64,000 bases of DNA, taken from positions 81,570 through 145,569 of the forward strand of contig DASUKM010000055.1 of the NCBI GenBank assembly GCA_036278735.1. The letters are read 5' to 3'. Below, one piece after another: positions 46,988 to 56,753 of this stretch. Origin of the DNA: DASUKM01 sp036278735. GTDB taxonomy: Bacteria; Acidobacteriota; Vicinamibacteria; Vicinamibacterales; 2-12-FULL-66-21. Below the pieces are notes generated by a model. That model made no database searches. It was not told the DNA's origin and saw only the letters and a program-made list of their open reading frames with translations. The first letter of the stretch is position 1. Every line of letters begins with the position of its first letter. The position numbers were made by a program, and so were the translations under genes.

Positions 46988-49756
46988 TTGGCAACTGTTC
47001 GGATCTACAAAGTCGCGGAACTGCTCGACACGACGAGCCAGGAAGTCATCGCGCTGCTGAAACGCGAGCACGGCATCGAGGTGAAGAGCGCCTCGAGCAC
47101 GATCGAAGAGGTCGTGGCCCGGGAATTCGTCACCCGTCACGCGCGCCAGCGCGGCCTGAAGGTCCCGTCGGCGGCGGCGTTCGCCGACACGCCGTCGGCG
47201 CGCCCCGGGCCGAAGAAGCCCGCCGGACGCGGCGCGGAACCGCCGAAGCCGGCCGCCGCACCGCTGCCCGCGCCGCGCTTGATCAAGACCGCCAAGCCGG
47301 CGGCGCCGCCGGAGCCGGCCGCGCCCGTCGAGGAGGAGCCGGCCGTCGCGGAGCCGCCCGCCGAGGCGCCGGAACCCGCGCCAGCCATGGCTGCGGACGC
47401 CTCGGCCGAGCCGGTCGCCCCGCCGCCTCCCCCGGCGCCGCCGGCGCCGGCAACGCCGGCGGTCGAACAGCCGCACGCCGCCGCGGCGCCGGCCGCCGAG
47501 ACGCCAGCGCCCGTGGCCGCTGAACCTGCGCCCCCCACGCCCACGCGTCCGGCAGCGCCGTCGCGTCCGGTCACGCCGCCGCCGACCGGCCGCGTCGTAC
47601 CGCCGACGCTTCGTCTTCGCGTCGAAGACCCGCGCACGGGTCAGGCGCCGCCCGCGCCGCCGCGCCGGCCGATGCTCGTTCGTCCGCCGCAACCGACCAC
47701 GCCCCCGCCGGCACCGACAGGAAATCTGAGCCGGCCCGCGGGTACGCGGCCCGGTCCGCCGTCACCCGGCCGTCCGGCGCCCCGTCCGGGAGGCCCGTTC
47801 CCGCGGCCCGCCGCGCCGATGGGCGGCCCGCGGCCGCTGCCGTCGCAGCCGGTGCGCCCCTCGCAGCCCGGGCGTCCGCCGATGCCCGGCTATCGTCCGC
47901 CGGCGCCGCGCCCCGGCCCGCGTCCGTCCGGGCCGCGCCGCGATCAGCCGCGCATGACGTTGCCGCCGCCGGCCCCGTCGGCGCCGCCGCCCATCTCGCG
48001 CACCATCACGCTCGCCGAAGGCATGACGGTGGCCGACCTCGCCAACAAGCTCGACGTGAAGGCGAAGGACGTGCTCCGCAAGCTGATGGACAAGCGCATG
48101 ATGATGACCATCAACAGCACGCTCGACGACGACACGGCGTCGCTCATCGCGCGCGAATTCGGCGCCGACGTCAAGATGCAGACGTTCGAGGAAGAACTGC
48201 TGCAGGTGGAGTCGGAAGAGGTCAACCCGGAGGATCGCGTCACCCGCGCGCCGGTCGTGACCGTCATGGGCCACGTCGACCACGGCAAGACGACGCTGCT
48301 CGATTCGATCCGCGAGACGCGCGTCGCCGAACGCGAGGCCGGCGGGATCACGCAGCACATCGGCGCCTACGCGGTCCAGGTCAACGATCGCAACGTCGTG
48401 TTCCTCGACACGCCGGGCCACGAAGCGTTCACGATGATGCGCGCGCGGGGCGCGCGTGTCACCGACGTCGTCATCCTGGTCGTCGCGGCCGACGACGGCG
48501 TGATGCCGCAGACGCGCGAAGCGATCGATCACGCGCGCGCCGCGGGCGTACCGATCCTCGTCGCGATCAACAAGATCGACAAGCCGAACGCCAACGCCGA
48601 GCGCGTCAAGAAAGAGCTGGCGGATCTCGGCCTGGTGCCGGAGCAGTGGGGCGGGCAGACCGTCGTGGTCGAGGTCTCGGCGAAGAAGAAGCAGAACCTG
48701 GAGCTGCTGCTCGAAATGATTCTGCTCGTCACCGAATTGGGCGAGCTGAAGGCAAATCCGAAGCGCAGCGCGTCGGGCACCGTGCTCGAAGCCAAGCTCG
48801 ACAAGGGGCGCGGACCCGTCGCGACGATCCTCGTGCAGGACGGCACCCTGCACGTCGGCGACACGTTCATCGCCGGCACGATCGTCGGGAAGGTCCGGGC
48901 GCTCATCGACGACCGCGGCCATCAGATCAAGCACGCGGGCCCCGCGACCCCCGTGGAAGTGCTCGGGCTCGGCGGCCTGCCGCAGCCCGGCGATGCCTTC
49001 CAGGCGCTCGCCGACGCCGCCAAGGCGCGCCAGATCGCGCTCTACCGGCAGACGCAGGCCAAGGATCGCGCGCTCGGCGCCAAGGGAGGGCGCCTCACGC
49101 TCGAATCGCTGCAGCAGCAGATTGCCGAAGGCGGCATGAAGGAGCTGCCGATCATCATCAAGGCGGACGTGCAGGGCTCCGCCGAGGTGCTCGCCGACAC
49201 GCTGACGAAGCTGAGCGACGAGCGCGTGAAGCTGCGGATCATCCACAGCGGCGTCGGCGCCATCAACGAGTCGGACGCCCTGCTGGCCGCCGCCTCCAAT
49301 GCGATCGTGATCGGCTTCAACGTCCGGCCCGATCGCAACGCCGCCGACGTCGCCGACCGCGACAAGGTCGACGTCCGCCTCCACTCCGTCATCTACAACG
49401 TGGTCGACGAGATGAAGAAGGCGATGACGGGACTGCTCGAGCCGACGCTGAAGGAAGTGCGGATCGGGGCGGCCGCCGTGCGCGAGACGTTCAAGGTGCC
49501 GAAGTTCGGGACGATTGCCGGCTGCATGGTCACCGAAGGGCGGATCACCCGCAGCGGCGACGCCCAGGCCCGGCTGCTCCGCGACAACGTCGTCGTGTTC
49601 GAGGGGCGGATTGGCTCGCTGCGCCGCTTCAAGGACGACGTATCCGAGGTGCGGGCCGGCTTCGAGTGCGGCATCGGGTTCGAGCGGTACAACGACATCA
49701 AGGTGGGCGACGTGATCGAGGCGTTCGTCGTCGAACGGGTCGCCGCGACCGCCTGA
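46988..49756 (+). CDS. infB: Translation initiation factor IF-2
   Basis: IF-2 places initiator tRNA on the 30S subunit with GTP hydrolysis. The 922-residue protein starts with a TTG (AAGAGG ribosome-binding site upstream) and an IF2_N module (1-50). A Pro/Ala-rich disordered linker of about 270 residues follows, then a second IF2_N module ('AEGMTVADLANKLDVKAKDV') and the GTPase domain. The G motifs are GHVDHGKT (about 427-434), DTPGH, NKID and SAKK. The C-terminal C1/C2 domains are complete. Confidence 0.96.
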   Translation: MATVRIYKVAELLDTTSQEVIALLKREHGIEVKSASSTIEEVVAREFVTRHARQRGLKVPSAAAFADTPSARPGPKKPAGRGAEPPKPAAAPLPAPRLIKTAKPAAPPEPAAPVEEEPAVAEPPAEAPEPAPAMAADASAEPVAPPPPPAPPAPATPAVEQPHAAAAPAAETPAPVAAEPAPPTPTRPAAPSRPVTPPPTGRVVPPTLRLRVEDPRTGQAPPAPPRRPMLVRPPQPTTPPPAPTGNLSRPAGTRPGPPSPGRPAPRPGGPFPRPAAPMGGPRPLPSQPVRPSQPGRPPMPGYRPPAPRPGPRPSGPRRDQPRMTLPPPAPSAPPPISRTITLAEGMTVADLANKLDVKAKDVLRKLMDKRMMMTINSTLDDDTASLIAREFGADVKMQTFEEELLQVESEEVNPEDRVTRAPVVTVMGHVDHGKTTLLDSIRETRVAEREAGGITQHIGAYAVQVNDRNVVFLDTPGHEAFTMMRARGARVTDVVILVVAADDGVMPQTREAIDHARAAGVPILVAINKIDKPNANAERVKKELADLGLVPEQWGGQTVVVEVSAKKKQNLELLLEMILLVTELGELKANPKRSASGTVLEAKLDKGRGPVATILVQDGTLHVGDTFIAGTIVGKVRALIDDRGHQIKHAGPATPVEVLGLGGLPQPGDAFQALADAAKARQIALYRQTQAKDRALGAKGGRLTLESLQQQIAEGGMKELPIIIKADVQGSAEVLADTLTKLSDERVKLRIIHSGVGAINESDALLAAASNAIVIGFNVRPDRNAADVADRDKVDVRLHSVIYNVVDEMKKAMTGLLEPTLKEVRIGAAAVRETFKVPKFGTIAGCMVTEGRITRSGDAQARLLRDNVVVFEGRIGSLRRFKDDVSEVRAGFECGIGFERYNDIKVGDVIEAFVVERVAATA

Positions 49757-49763
49757 TCGAGCC

Positions 49764-50165
49764 ATGCCCGCGACCCCCCGCGCCTCCCGCGTCGGCGATC
49801 AGATCCGCAGCGAACTGGCGGACCTGCTCGCCCGCGAGGTGCACGATCCGGGCATCGGGTTCCTGACGATTACCCGCGTCGCCGTGACGCCCGACCTGCA
49901 GATCGCGCGCGTGCACTACACGGCCCTCGGCGGCGATCAGGCGCGCCGCGACAGCGCCCGCGCGCTCGCCCGCGCCAAACCGTTCCTGCGCCGGCACCTC
50001 GGCCAGCGGCTCCGGTTGAAGCGCGTGCCCGAGCTCGAATTCCTGTACGACCAGTCGATCGAGCGCCACGACCGGATCGAGCGCATCCTGCAGGAGATCC
50101 GGGCCGAGGCGCCCGTCCCAGACGAGGACCCGGCCATTCACGATGTCGATTCCGACGGCGACTGA
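49764..50165 (+). CDS. rbfA: 30S ribosome-binding factor A
   Basis: RbfA is a cold-shock-type assembly factor for 16S rRNA 5' end maturation. The 133-residue protein has the KH-like RbfA fold: 'RVGDQIRSELADLLAREVHD', 'GFLTITRVAVTPDLQIARVH' and 'RVPELEFLYDQSIERHDRIE'. It starts seven bases after infB, and its last 23 bases overlap the nrnA start. Confidence 0.94.
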   Translation: MPATPRASRVGDQIRSELADLLAREVHDPGIGFLTITRVAVTPDLQIARVHYTALGGDQARRDSARALARAKPFLRRHLGQRLRLKRVPELEFLYDQSIERHDRIERILQEIRAEAPVPDEDPAIHDVDSDGD

Positions 50166-51144
50166 CACTCCGGTCGCGCGCATCTGCGATGCGATTCGCG
50201 CGCGCGACCGTTTTCTGCTCACGTCCCATGCGCGCCCGGACGGCGATGCCATCGGGTCCCAGCTCGCGATGCGCTTCGCGCTCGAAGCGCTCGGCAAGCA
50301 GGTCCGGGTCGTCAACGTCGACGCCGCCCCCGAGCACTATATGGCGTTCCCGGGGGTCGACCGCATCGAGATCGCCCAGCGGGTCGAGCCCGGCGACGAA
50401 ACCCTCATCGTGATGGAGTGCAGCGATCTCGCGCGCACCGGGGTGCAGGGGCTGTCGGGGCGGTTCACGATCAACATCGACCACCACACCGGCAATACGG
50501 GATTCGGCGACGTGAAGTGGTTCGACGAGTCGGCGGCCGCCTGCGGCGAGATGGTGTTCGACGTCATCGAGGCGCTCGGCGTGCCGCTGTCGCTGGAAAT
50601 CGCGACCCACGTCTACCTGGCCATCCTGACCGACACCGGCTCGTTCCACCATTCGAACATCACGCCGCGAACTTTCGACATCTGCCGGCGGGCGGCGGAG
50701 GCCGGCGTCAAACCGGCCGCGATGGCCCGGCGCGTGTTCGACAGCAACAGCTTCGGCAAGCTGAAGCTGATTGGCGCCGTCCTCGACGAGATGGATCTGC
50801 TCGACGCCGGCCGGCTCGCGGTCCTCTATCTGAACGATCAGATCCTGCACGCCACGGGCACGACCCACAACGACACCGAAGGGCTCATCAACCTTCCGCT
50901 GACCGCCCGCGAGATCCAGGCGGTCGTCTTCTTCAAGGCGGGCTCCGGCGAAGAGGTCCGGGTCAGCCTGCGGTCCAAGTACGACGTCGACGTGCGCGCG
51001 GTCGCAAGCCGGTTCGGCGGCGGCGGCCACCGGAACGCGGCCGGCTTCACCGTCCAGGGGCCGCTCGAGACGATCAAGCCGCGGATTCTTCAGGAGATGA
51101 CGCGGGCCATTGCCGCCGGCATCCAGAGCCGCCCGGCCTCGTGA
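50143..51144 (+). CDS. nrnA: Bifunctional oligoribonuclease/PAP phosphatase, DHH family
   Basis: NrnA degrades nanoRNAs and can dephosphorylate pAp. The 333-residue protein has motif I HARPDGDAIGS (H29, D33, D35), D95 in 'ECSDLAR', the DHH motif at 113-115 (NIDHHTGN) and the DHHA1 domain motif GGGGHRNAAG near residue 290. It begins inside rbfA (overlap 50143-50165) and lies between rbfA and truB, a common place in many phyla. Confidence 0.93.
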   Translation: MSIPTATDTPVARICDAIRARDRFLLTSHARPDGDAIGSQLAMRFALEALGKQVRVVNVDAAPEHYMAFPGVDRIEIAQRVEPGDETLIVMECSDLARTGVQGLSGRFTINIDHHTGNTGFGDVKWFDESAAACGEMVFDVIEALGVPLSLEIATHVYLAILTDTGSFHHSNITPRTFDICRRAAEAGVKPAAMARRVFDSNSFGKLKLIGAVLDEMDLLDAGRLAVLYLNDQILHATGTTHNDTEGLINLPLTAREIQAVVFFKAGSGEEVRVSLRSKYDVDVRAVASRFGGGGHRNAAGFTVQGPLETIKPRILQEMTRAIAAGIQSRPAS

Positions 51145-51172
51145 GGGCGACGGGCCCTCCTCCGCTTCCGCC

Positions 51173-52114
51173 ATGTCGTCCCTCCCCGATCTTCGTGACG
51201 GCGCGCTCGTCGTCGACAAGCCGGCCGGCCCGACCTCGCACGACGTCGTCGCCGCGGTGAGGCGCGCCGTCGGCGTCCCCCGCATCGGCCACACCGGCAC
51301 GCTCGATCCGCTCGCCACCGGCGTGCTCGTGCTGCTGGTCGGCCGCGCCACGCGCCTCGCGCAGTTCCTGAACGGCAGCGACAAGGAATACCTCGCCGAC
51401 GTCCGGCTCGGATTCGAAACCGAGACCGACGATGCCGAGGCGCCGCCCGAGGGGGAGACCCCCTTCGACCCGGCGATCGACGTGACGGGCATGCCGGCCG
51501 CCCTGCTCGACGAGGCGCTCGCGGGGTTTCGCGGCCTCTTCTGGCAGACGCCGCCGCAGTTCTCGGCGAAGAAGGTGGGCGGCCGCCGCGCCTATGCGCA
51601 GGCCCGCTTGCACCAGCACGTGGAACTCAAGCCGGTGGAGGTCCGGGTGCACGAGCTGGAGCGGTTGTCGTACCGCGACGGACGGCTGCGGCTGCGGATC
51701 GTGTGCAGCGCCGGTTTTTACGTGCGGTCGTTCGCGCGCGACCTCGGCCGGCGGCTTGGCTGCGGTGCGCATCTGGCGTCGCTCCAGCGCACGCGAGCCG
51801 GGCAGTTCGCGCTGGCCGACGCGCGGCCGCTCGACGAGGTCCTGGCCGGCGGCCCCGGCATGCTGACGCGGCTCGTCGCGATGGGGGATCTGATCGGCGA
51901 CCTGGCGCCGCTCACGCTCACGGAGGAGGGCATCCGCCGCGTGGCCCACGGCAATTCGGTGGCCCCGGAACACGTCGCGGCCGGCGCGACGCCCGGCCTC
52001 CGCGCCCTGCGCCCGGGCTCGAAGGTGCGGCTGCTGGACGCGGCCGGCGACCTGCTCGCGGTGGCGGACCTGACGGCCGACGCGCTTTTGCATCCCGCAA
52101 TTGTCCTGGTGTAA
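51173..52114 (+). CDS. truB: tRNA pseudouridine(55) synthase
   Basis: TruB makes pseudouridine-55 in the T-loop of tRNAs. The 313-residue protein contains 'LVVDKPAGPTSHDVV', the catalytic Asp D45 in GHTGTLDPLATG, 'SAGFYVRSFARDLG' and a C-terminal PUA-like domain. ATG at 51173 is chosen because the conserved domain begins about ten residues later; an upstream frame overlaps the end of nrnA. Confidence 0.95.
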   Translation: MSSLPDLRDGALVVDKPAGPTSHDVVAAVRRAVGVPRIGHTGTLDPLATGVLVLLVGRATRLAQFLNGSDKEYLADVRLGFETETDDAEAPPEGETPFDPAIDVTGMPAALLDEALAGFRGLFWQTPPQFSAKKVGGRRAYAQARLHQHVELKPVEVRVHELERLSYRDGRLRLRIVCSAGFYVRSFARDLGRRLGCGAHLASLQRTRAGQFALADARPLDEVLAGGPGMLTRLVAMGDLIGDLAPLTLTEEGIRRVAHGNSVAPEHVAAGATPGLRALRPGSKVRLLDAAGDLLAVADLTADALLHPAIVLV

Positions 52115-52117
52115 GAT
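52088..52117 (+). promoter_or_regulatory. Candidate promoter for rpsO-pnp: TTGCAT-18-TAAGAT
   Basis: TTGCAT (52088-52093) and TAAGAT (52112-52117) are 18 bases apart, and TG immediately precedes the -10. The box overlaps the truB stop codon. It would yield a leader of about 200 bases before rpsO. Such leaders often carry S15-binding autoregulatory structures; I could not recognise a known one here. Confidence 0.35.
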
Positions 52118-52323
52118 ATTGAGTCGCTTGAAAATAGCTCAACGGACCGGTGGTGGGCTGCCCGCATCGGGGGGAGCGCGTTTCAGGGCGGCCGCGCCGC
52201 GCCTGCGGGCGAAGCAGTCACCGGCACTCGGCGAGCATCTCAGGGAGGCGGACATTTGACAGGTCAACGGCGGCCTGGTGCGGGAGACATCCCGAGGATT
52301 CTGGGCCGTGCGTGGAGGGGACA

Positions 52324-52590
52324 GTGTTGAGCAAGGACCGCAAGACAGGCATCATCGGGAGCTACGGGACCCATGAGGGGGACACCGGCTCCCCCGAAGT
52401 TCAGGTCGCGCTCCTCAGCGAGCGCATCAATTACCTCACCGAACATTTCAAGGCGCACGCGAAGGATCACCACTCGCGGCGCGGCCTCCTGAAGCTGGTC
52501 GGCCAGCGCCGGCGGCTCCTCGATTATTTGAAGCACAAGGATACGCAGCGGTACGCGGACCTCATCCGTCGGCTGGGCATCCGCAAGTAG
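52324..52590 (+). CDS. rpsO: 30S ribosomal protein S15
   Basis: The 88-residue primary 16S-binding protein of the 30S platform is complete: 'GDTGSPEVQVALLSERINYL', 'HSRRGLLKLVGQRRRLLDYL' and 'YADLIRRLGIRK' at the end. The start is GTG at 52324, giving the usual M-L-S-K N-terminus, with GGAGGGG four bases upstream. A TTG immediately follows and could be used instead. Confidence 0.96.
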   Translation: MLSKDRKTGIIGSYGTHEGDTGSPEVQVALLSERINYLTEHFKAHAKDHHSRRGLLKLVGQRRRLLDYLKHKDTQRYADLIRRLGIRK

Positions 52591-52604
52591 GCGCGAGAAC
52601 GAAC

Positions 52605-54809
<2,205 letters not shown>

Positions 54810-54815
54810 GTTCCG

Positions 54816-54932
54816 GTAGGCCGGGCCTTCAGGCCCGGCATCAGTCGTAGGCCGGGTGTTCAGGCCCGGCTTCAGTCGTAGGCCGGGTCTTCAGACCCGG
54901 CTTCAGTCGTAGGCCGGGTCTTCAGACCCGGC
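54816..54932. repeat. Four tandem 31-bp units, each with a GC-rich palindrome (REP-like)
   Basis: Units start at 54816, 54847, 54878 and 54909, exactly 31 bases apart; the fourth is truncated. Each holds GCCGGGNNT-TC-ANNCCCGGC. Units 3 and 4 have GTCT/AGAC where unit 1 has GCCT/AGGC, so both arms changed together. The array follows pnp and could act as a transcript-stabilising or terminating structure. Confidence 0.85.
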
Positions 54933-54954
54933 CTTTCGCACCAAGGGGGCTCTC

Positions 54955-55326
54955 ATGCACGCCCGGCGCACCACGTTCGCGCTCTTCGGCGGCCTCGGCG
55001 CTTCGGTGCTCCTCCTGCTCGGCGTCGCGGTGCACGCGCAGGATCAGGGGACGGTCCGCGAGTTCACGATCCGGGCGCACAAGTATGCGTTCGCCCCGCC
55101 GCGCCTCGAGGTCCATCAGAACGACGTCGTCAAGATCACGCTGACGGCCGACGACATCGCCCACAGCTTCACGATCGACGCGTACCGGATTGCCAAGCGC
55201 GCCGGCGTCGGCCAGACGGTGGTCTTCGAGTTCCGCGCCGACCAGGCCGGCACGTTCCCCTACTACTGCAACCTCACGATCGACGACGGCTGCCGCAACA
55301 TGCGCGGCCAGCTCGTCGTCAAGTAA
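54955..55326 (+). CDS. Secreted cupredoxin-domain protein (N2OR/Cox2 CuA-like fold)
   Basis: The 123-residue protein has a signal peptide (about residues 1-29, cut after VHA-QD) and one cupredoxin domain. 'ADDIAHSFTIDAYRI' supplies the first His ligand. The metal loop reads YYCNLTIDDGCRNMRG, which resembles the CuA loop of nitrous-oxide reductase and cytochrome oxidase subunit II. It has two Cys and a Met, but the Cys spacing is longer and the loop His is missing. The metal, if any, is therefore uncertain. It may be a small periplasmic electron carrier or copper-binding protein. Confidence 0.82.
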   Translation: MHARRTTFALFGGLGASVLLLLGVAVHAQDQGTVREFTIRAHKYAFAPPRLEVHQNDVVKITLTADDIAHSFTIDAYRIAKRAGVGQTVVFEFRADQAGTFPYYCNLTIDDGCRNMRGQLVVK

Positions 55327-55332
55327 AACGCA

Positions 55333-55416
55333 ATCCGGGGTCAGATCTTGTTCTTTGCACGATCGTCCTGATTTGAGGACACTCGAAAACGCAAAGAACA
55401 AGATCTGACCCCGGAT
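55333..55416. repeat. Complete inverted repeat with perfect 26-bp arms (GGGGTCAGATCTTG family)
   Basis: The left arm (55333-55358) and right arm (55391-55416) are exact reverse complements; both contain GGGGTCAGATCTTG or its complement. The 32-base middle contains a small GTCCT/AGGAC stem. It fills the spacer between two convergent genes. Single arms of the same family occur at 7007-7029 and 19309-19332. Confidence 0.88.
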
Positions 55417-55423
55417 TTGCGGG

Positions 55424-56569
55424 TCAGCCCCGGAGCGGCTGACCAGGTGCGGGCGGGTGTTGAATGCGGCGCGCCGCGTCAATCCGCTCCTCGATTGTCG
55501 GGTGCGTGTGGAAGAACCACACGACCGGCGCCGACGGGCGCACCTCGGCGAGGTTCTGCGCGCCCAGCCGGCGCATGGCGGTGATGAAGGCCGGCGGCTG
55601 ACCGGTCAGCCGCAGCGCGAAGCGGTCCGCGGCGCGCTCGTTGTGGCGCGAGAGCGCGTTGCCGGCTGGCGCGAGCGCGAACAACACCAGGCCCGCACAG
55701 AGAGCCAGCAGCGGAAGCGCCGCGGGGTCGGCGGGCCCCGACGCGCCGGCGGACGCCGCCCACCATGCCGTCAACGCTCCGCCGATCCCGAGCGCGGCGA
55801 CGCTCGCGCCTCCCTCGAACAGAATCGCCTTCCACATGTCGTGATGGACGTGATGGCCGAGTTCGTGCGCCAGGACGACGGCGATCTCGTCGTCCGAGTA
55901 GTCGGCCAGCAGCGTGTCGGACACGATGATGCGGCGCGTGCGCCCCAGGCCGACGAGCGCGGCATTGCCACGGCGCGTCTTCTCGCCGAGCCCCCACTCG
56001 AACGCGCCGACGACCCGGACGCCGGCGCGGGCCGACAGATCGACGAGTCGCGTCCGGAGCGACTCGCGCGCGAGCGGCCGGAAGCGGTAGAAGATCGGCA
56101 TCAGGAGCACCGGGGCCACGCCCGCCAGGAAGGCCCCCGCGATCGTGAACGCGGCGCCGGCCGCGAGCCACCACCAGCGCCCCGCCGCGGCGACGCTCCC
56201 GAAGAGGACGGCGGCGGCCGCCACCATCAGGAGCACGCCAAGCGCGCCCGCCTTGACGTGGTCGGCCATCCAGGTCCGGATCGACTCCGACGACAGCCCG
56301 TATTGCTGCTCGAGCACGAACCCGCGATAGAAGACGAACGGCAGCTCGATCAGCTCGTAGCCGATCGCCAGGATGGCGACATCGATGGCCAGGGCGGACG
56401 CGAACCGGGGACCCGTGTGGGCACCGAGCGCCTGCTGGAGCGCCCGCCACAGCCGCACCGCGACGCCGGAGCGTGAGAGCTCCAGCAGATAGGCCGCGCC
56501 GATCAGCATCGAGCAGATCGTCGAACGGCGTCGCAGCCGATGATAGCGCGCCGCGCGATCCTCGTTCAT
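55424..56569 (-). CDS. M48-family zinc metalloprotease (Ste24/CAAX protease-like), membrane
   Basis: This 381-residue integral-membrane protease has five or six hydrophobic helices. The zinc site is HELGH (H235, E236, H239) in VVLAHELGHHVHHD, with the third ligand Glu at E311 in 'NERAADRFALR'. An N-terminal membrane bundle precedes 'FYRGFVLEQQYGLSSESI', typical of Ste24-like enzymes. It probably acts in membrane-protein quality control. A CATAAT box lies 11 bases before the ATG (complement of 56581-56586). Confidence 0.92.
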   Translation of the reverse strand: MNEDRAARYHRLRRRSTICSMLIGAAYLLELSRSGVAVRLWRALQQALGAHTGPRFASALAIDVAILAIGYELIELPFVFYRGFVLEQQYGLSSESIRTWMADHVKAGALGVLLMVAAAAVLFGSVAAAGRWWWLAAGAAFTIAGAFLAGVAPVLLMPIFYRFRPLARESLRTRLVDLSARAGVRVVGAFEWGLGEKTRRGNAALVGLGRTRRIIVSDTLLADYSDDEIAVVLAHELGHHVHHDMWKAILFEGGASVAALGIGGALTAWWAASAGASGPADPAALPLLALCAGLVLFALAPAGNALSRHNERAADRFALRLTGQPPAFITAMRRLGAQNLAEVRPSAPVVWFFHTHPTIEERIDAARRIQHPPAPGQPLRG

Positions 56570-56585
56570 GGCGTCGCTCTATTAT

Positions 56586-56745
56586 GGGTTCAGGGTTCAG
56601 AGTGCCGGGTGCCAGGTCGGTTCAGCCTATGCGCCTTCCCGATCACCATGCCGACCGGGATTCCGTCCAACCCCGAACCCGGAACCAGCCCGAACCCGGA
56701 GCCCCGAACCAGCCCGAAACCCTGAACCCGAACCTCGAACCTGCG
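56586..56745. repeat. GGGTTCAGGG inverted repeat and CCCGAACC word cluster
   Basis: The M48/smc spacer holds GGGTTCAGGG at its left end and its complement CCCTGAACCC near 56709. Between them are many CCCGAACCCGG/CCGAACCAG words. A related remnant (GGGTTCCGGATGCCGGGTTCC) lies near 26477. It looks like another degenerate short-repeat family with a less regular period. Confidence 0.65.
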
Positions 56746-56753
56746 CCGTCTGT

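Noticed and set aside
52115..52323. Known S15 autoregulatory leader or riboswitch upstream of rpsO
   Set aside because: The leader is long enough, but I could not match any known S15-binding fold by eye, so none is claimed.
54816..54932. Possible CRISPR array of 31-bp units
   Set aside because: Units are back-to-back with no variable spacer; each unit is itself palindromic.
55333..55416. Simple intrinsic terminator between two convergent genes
   Set aside because: The stem is far longer than usual, there is no T-tract on either side, and arms recur elsewhere, so a dispersed repeat explains it better, although it may also affect termination.
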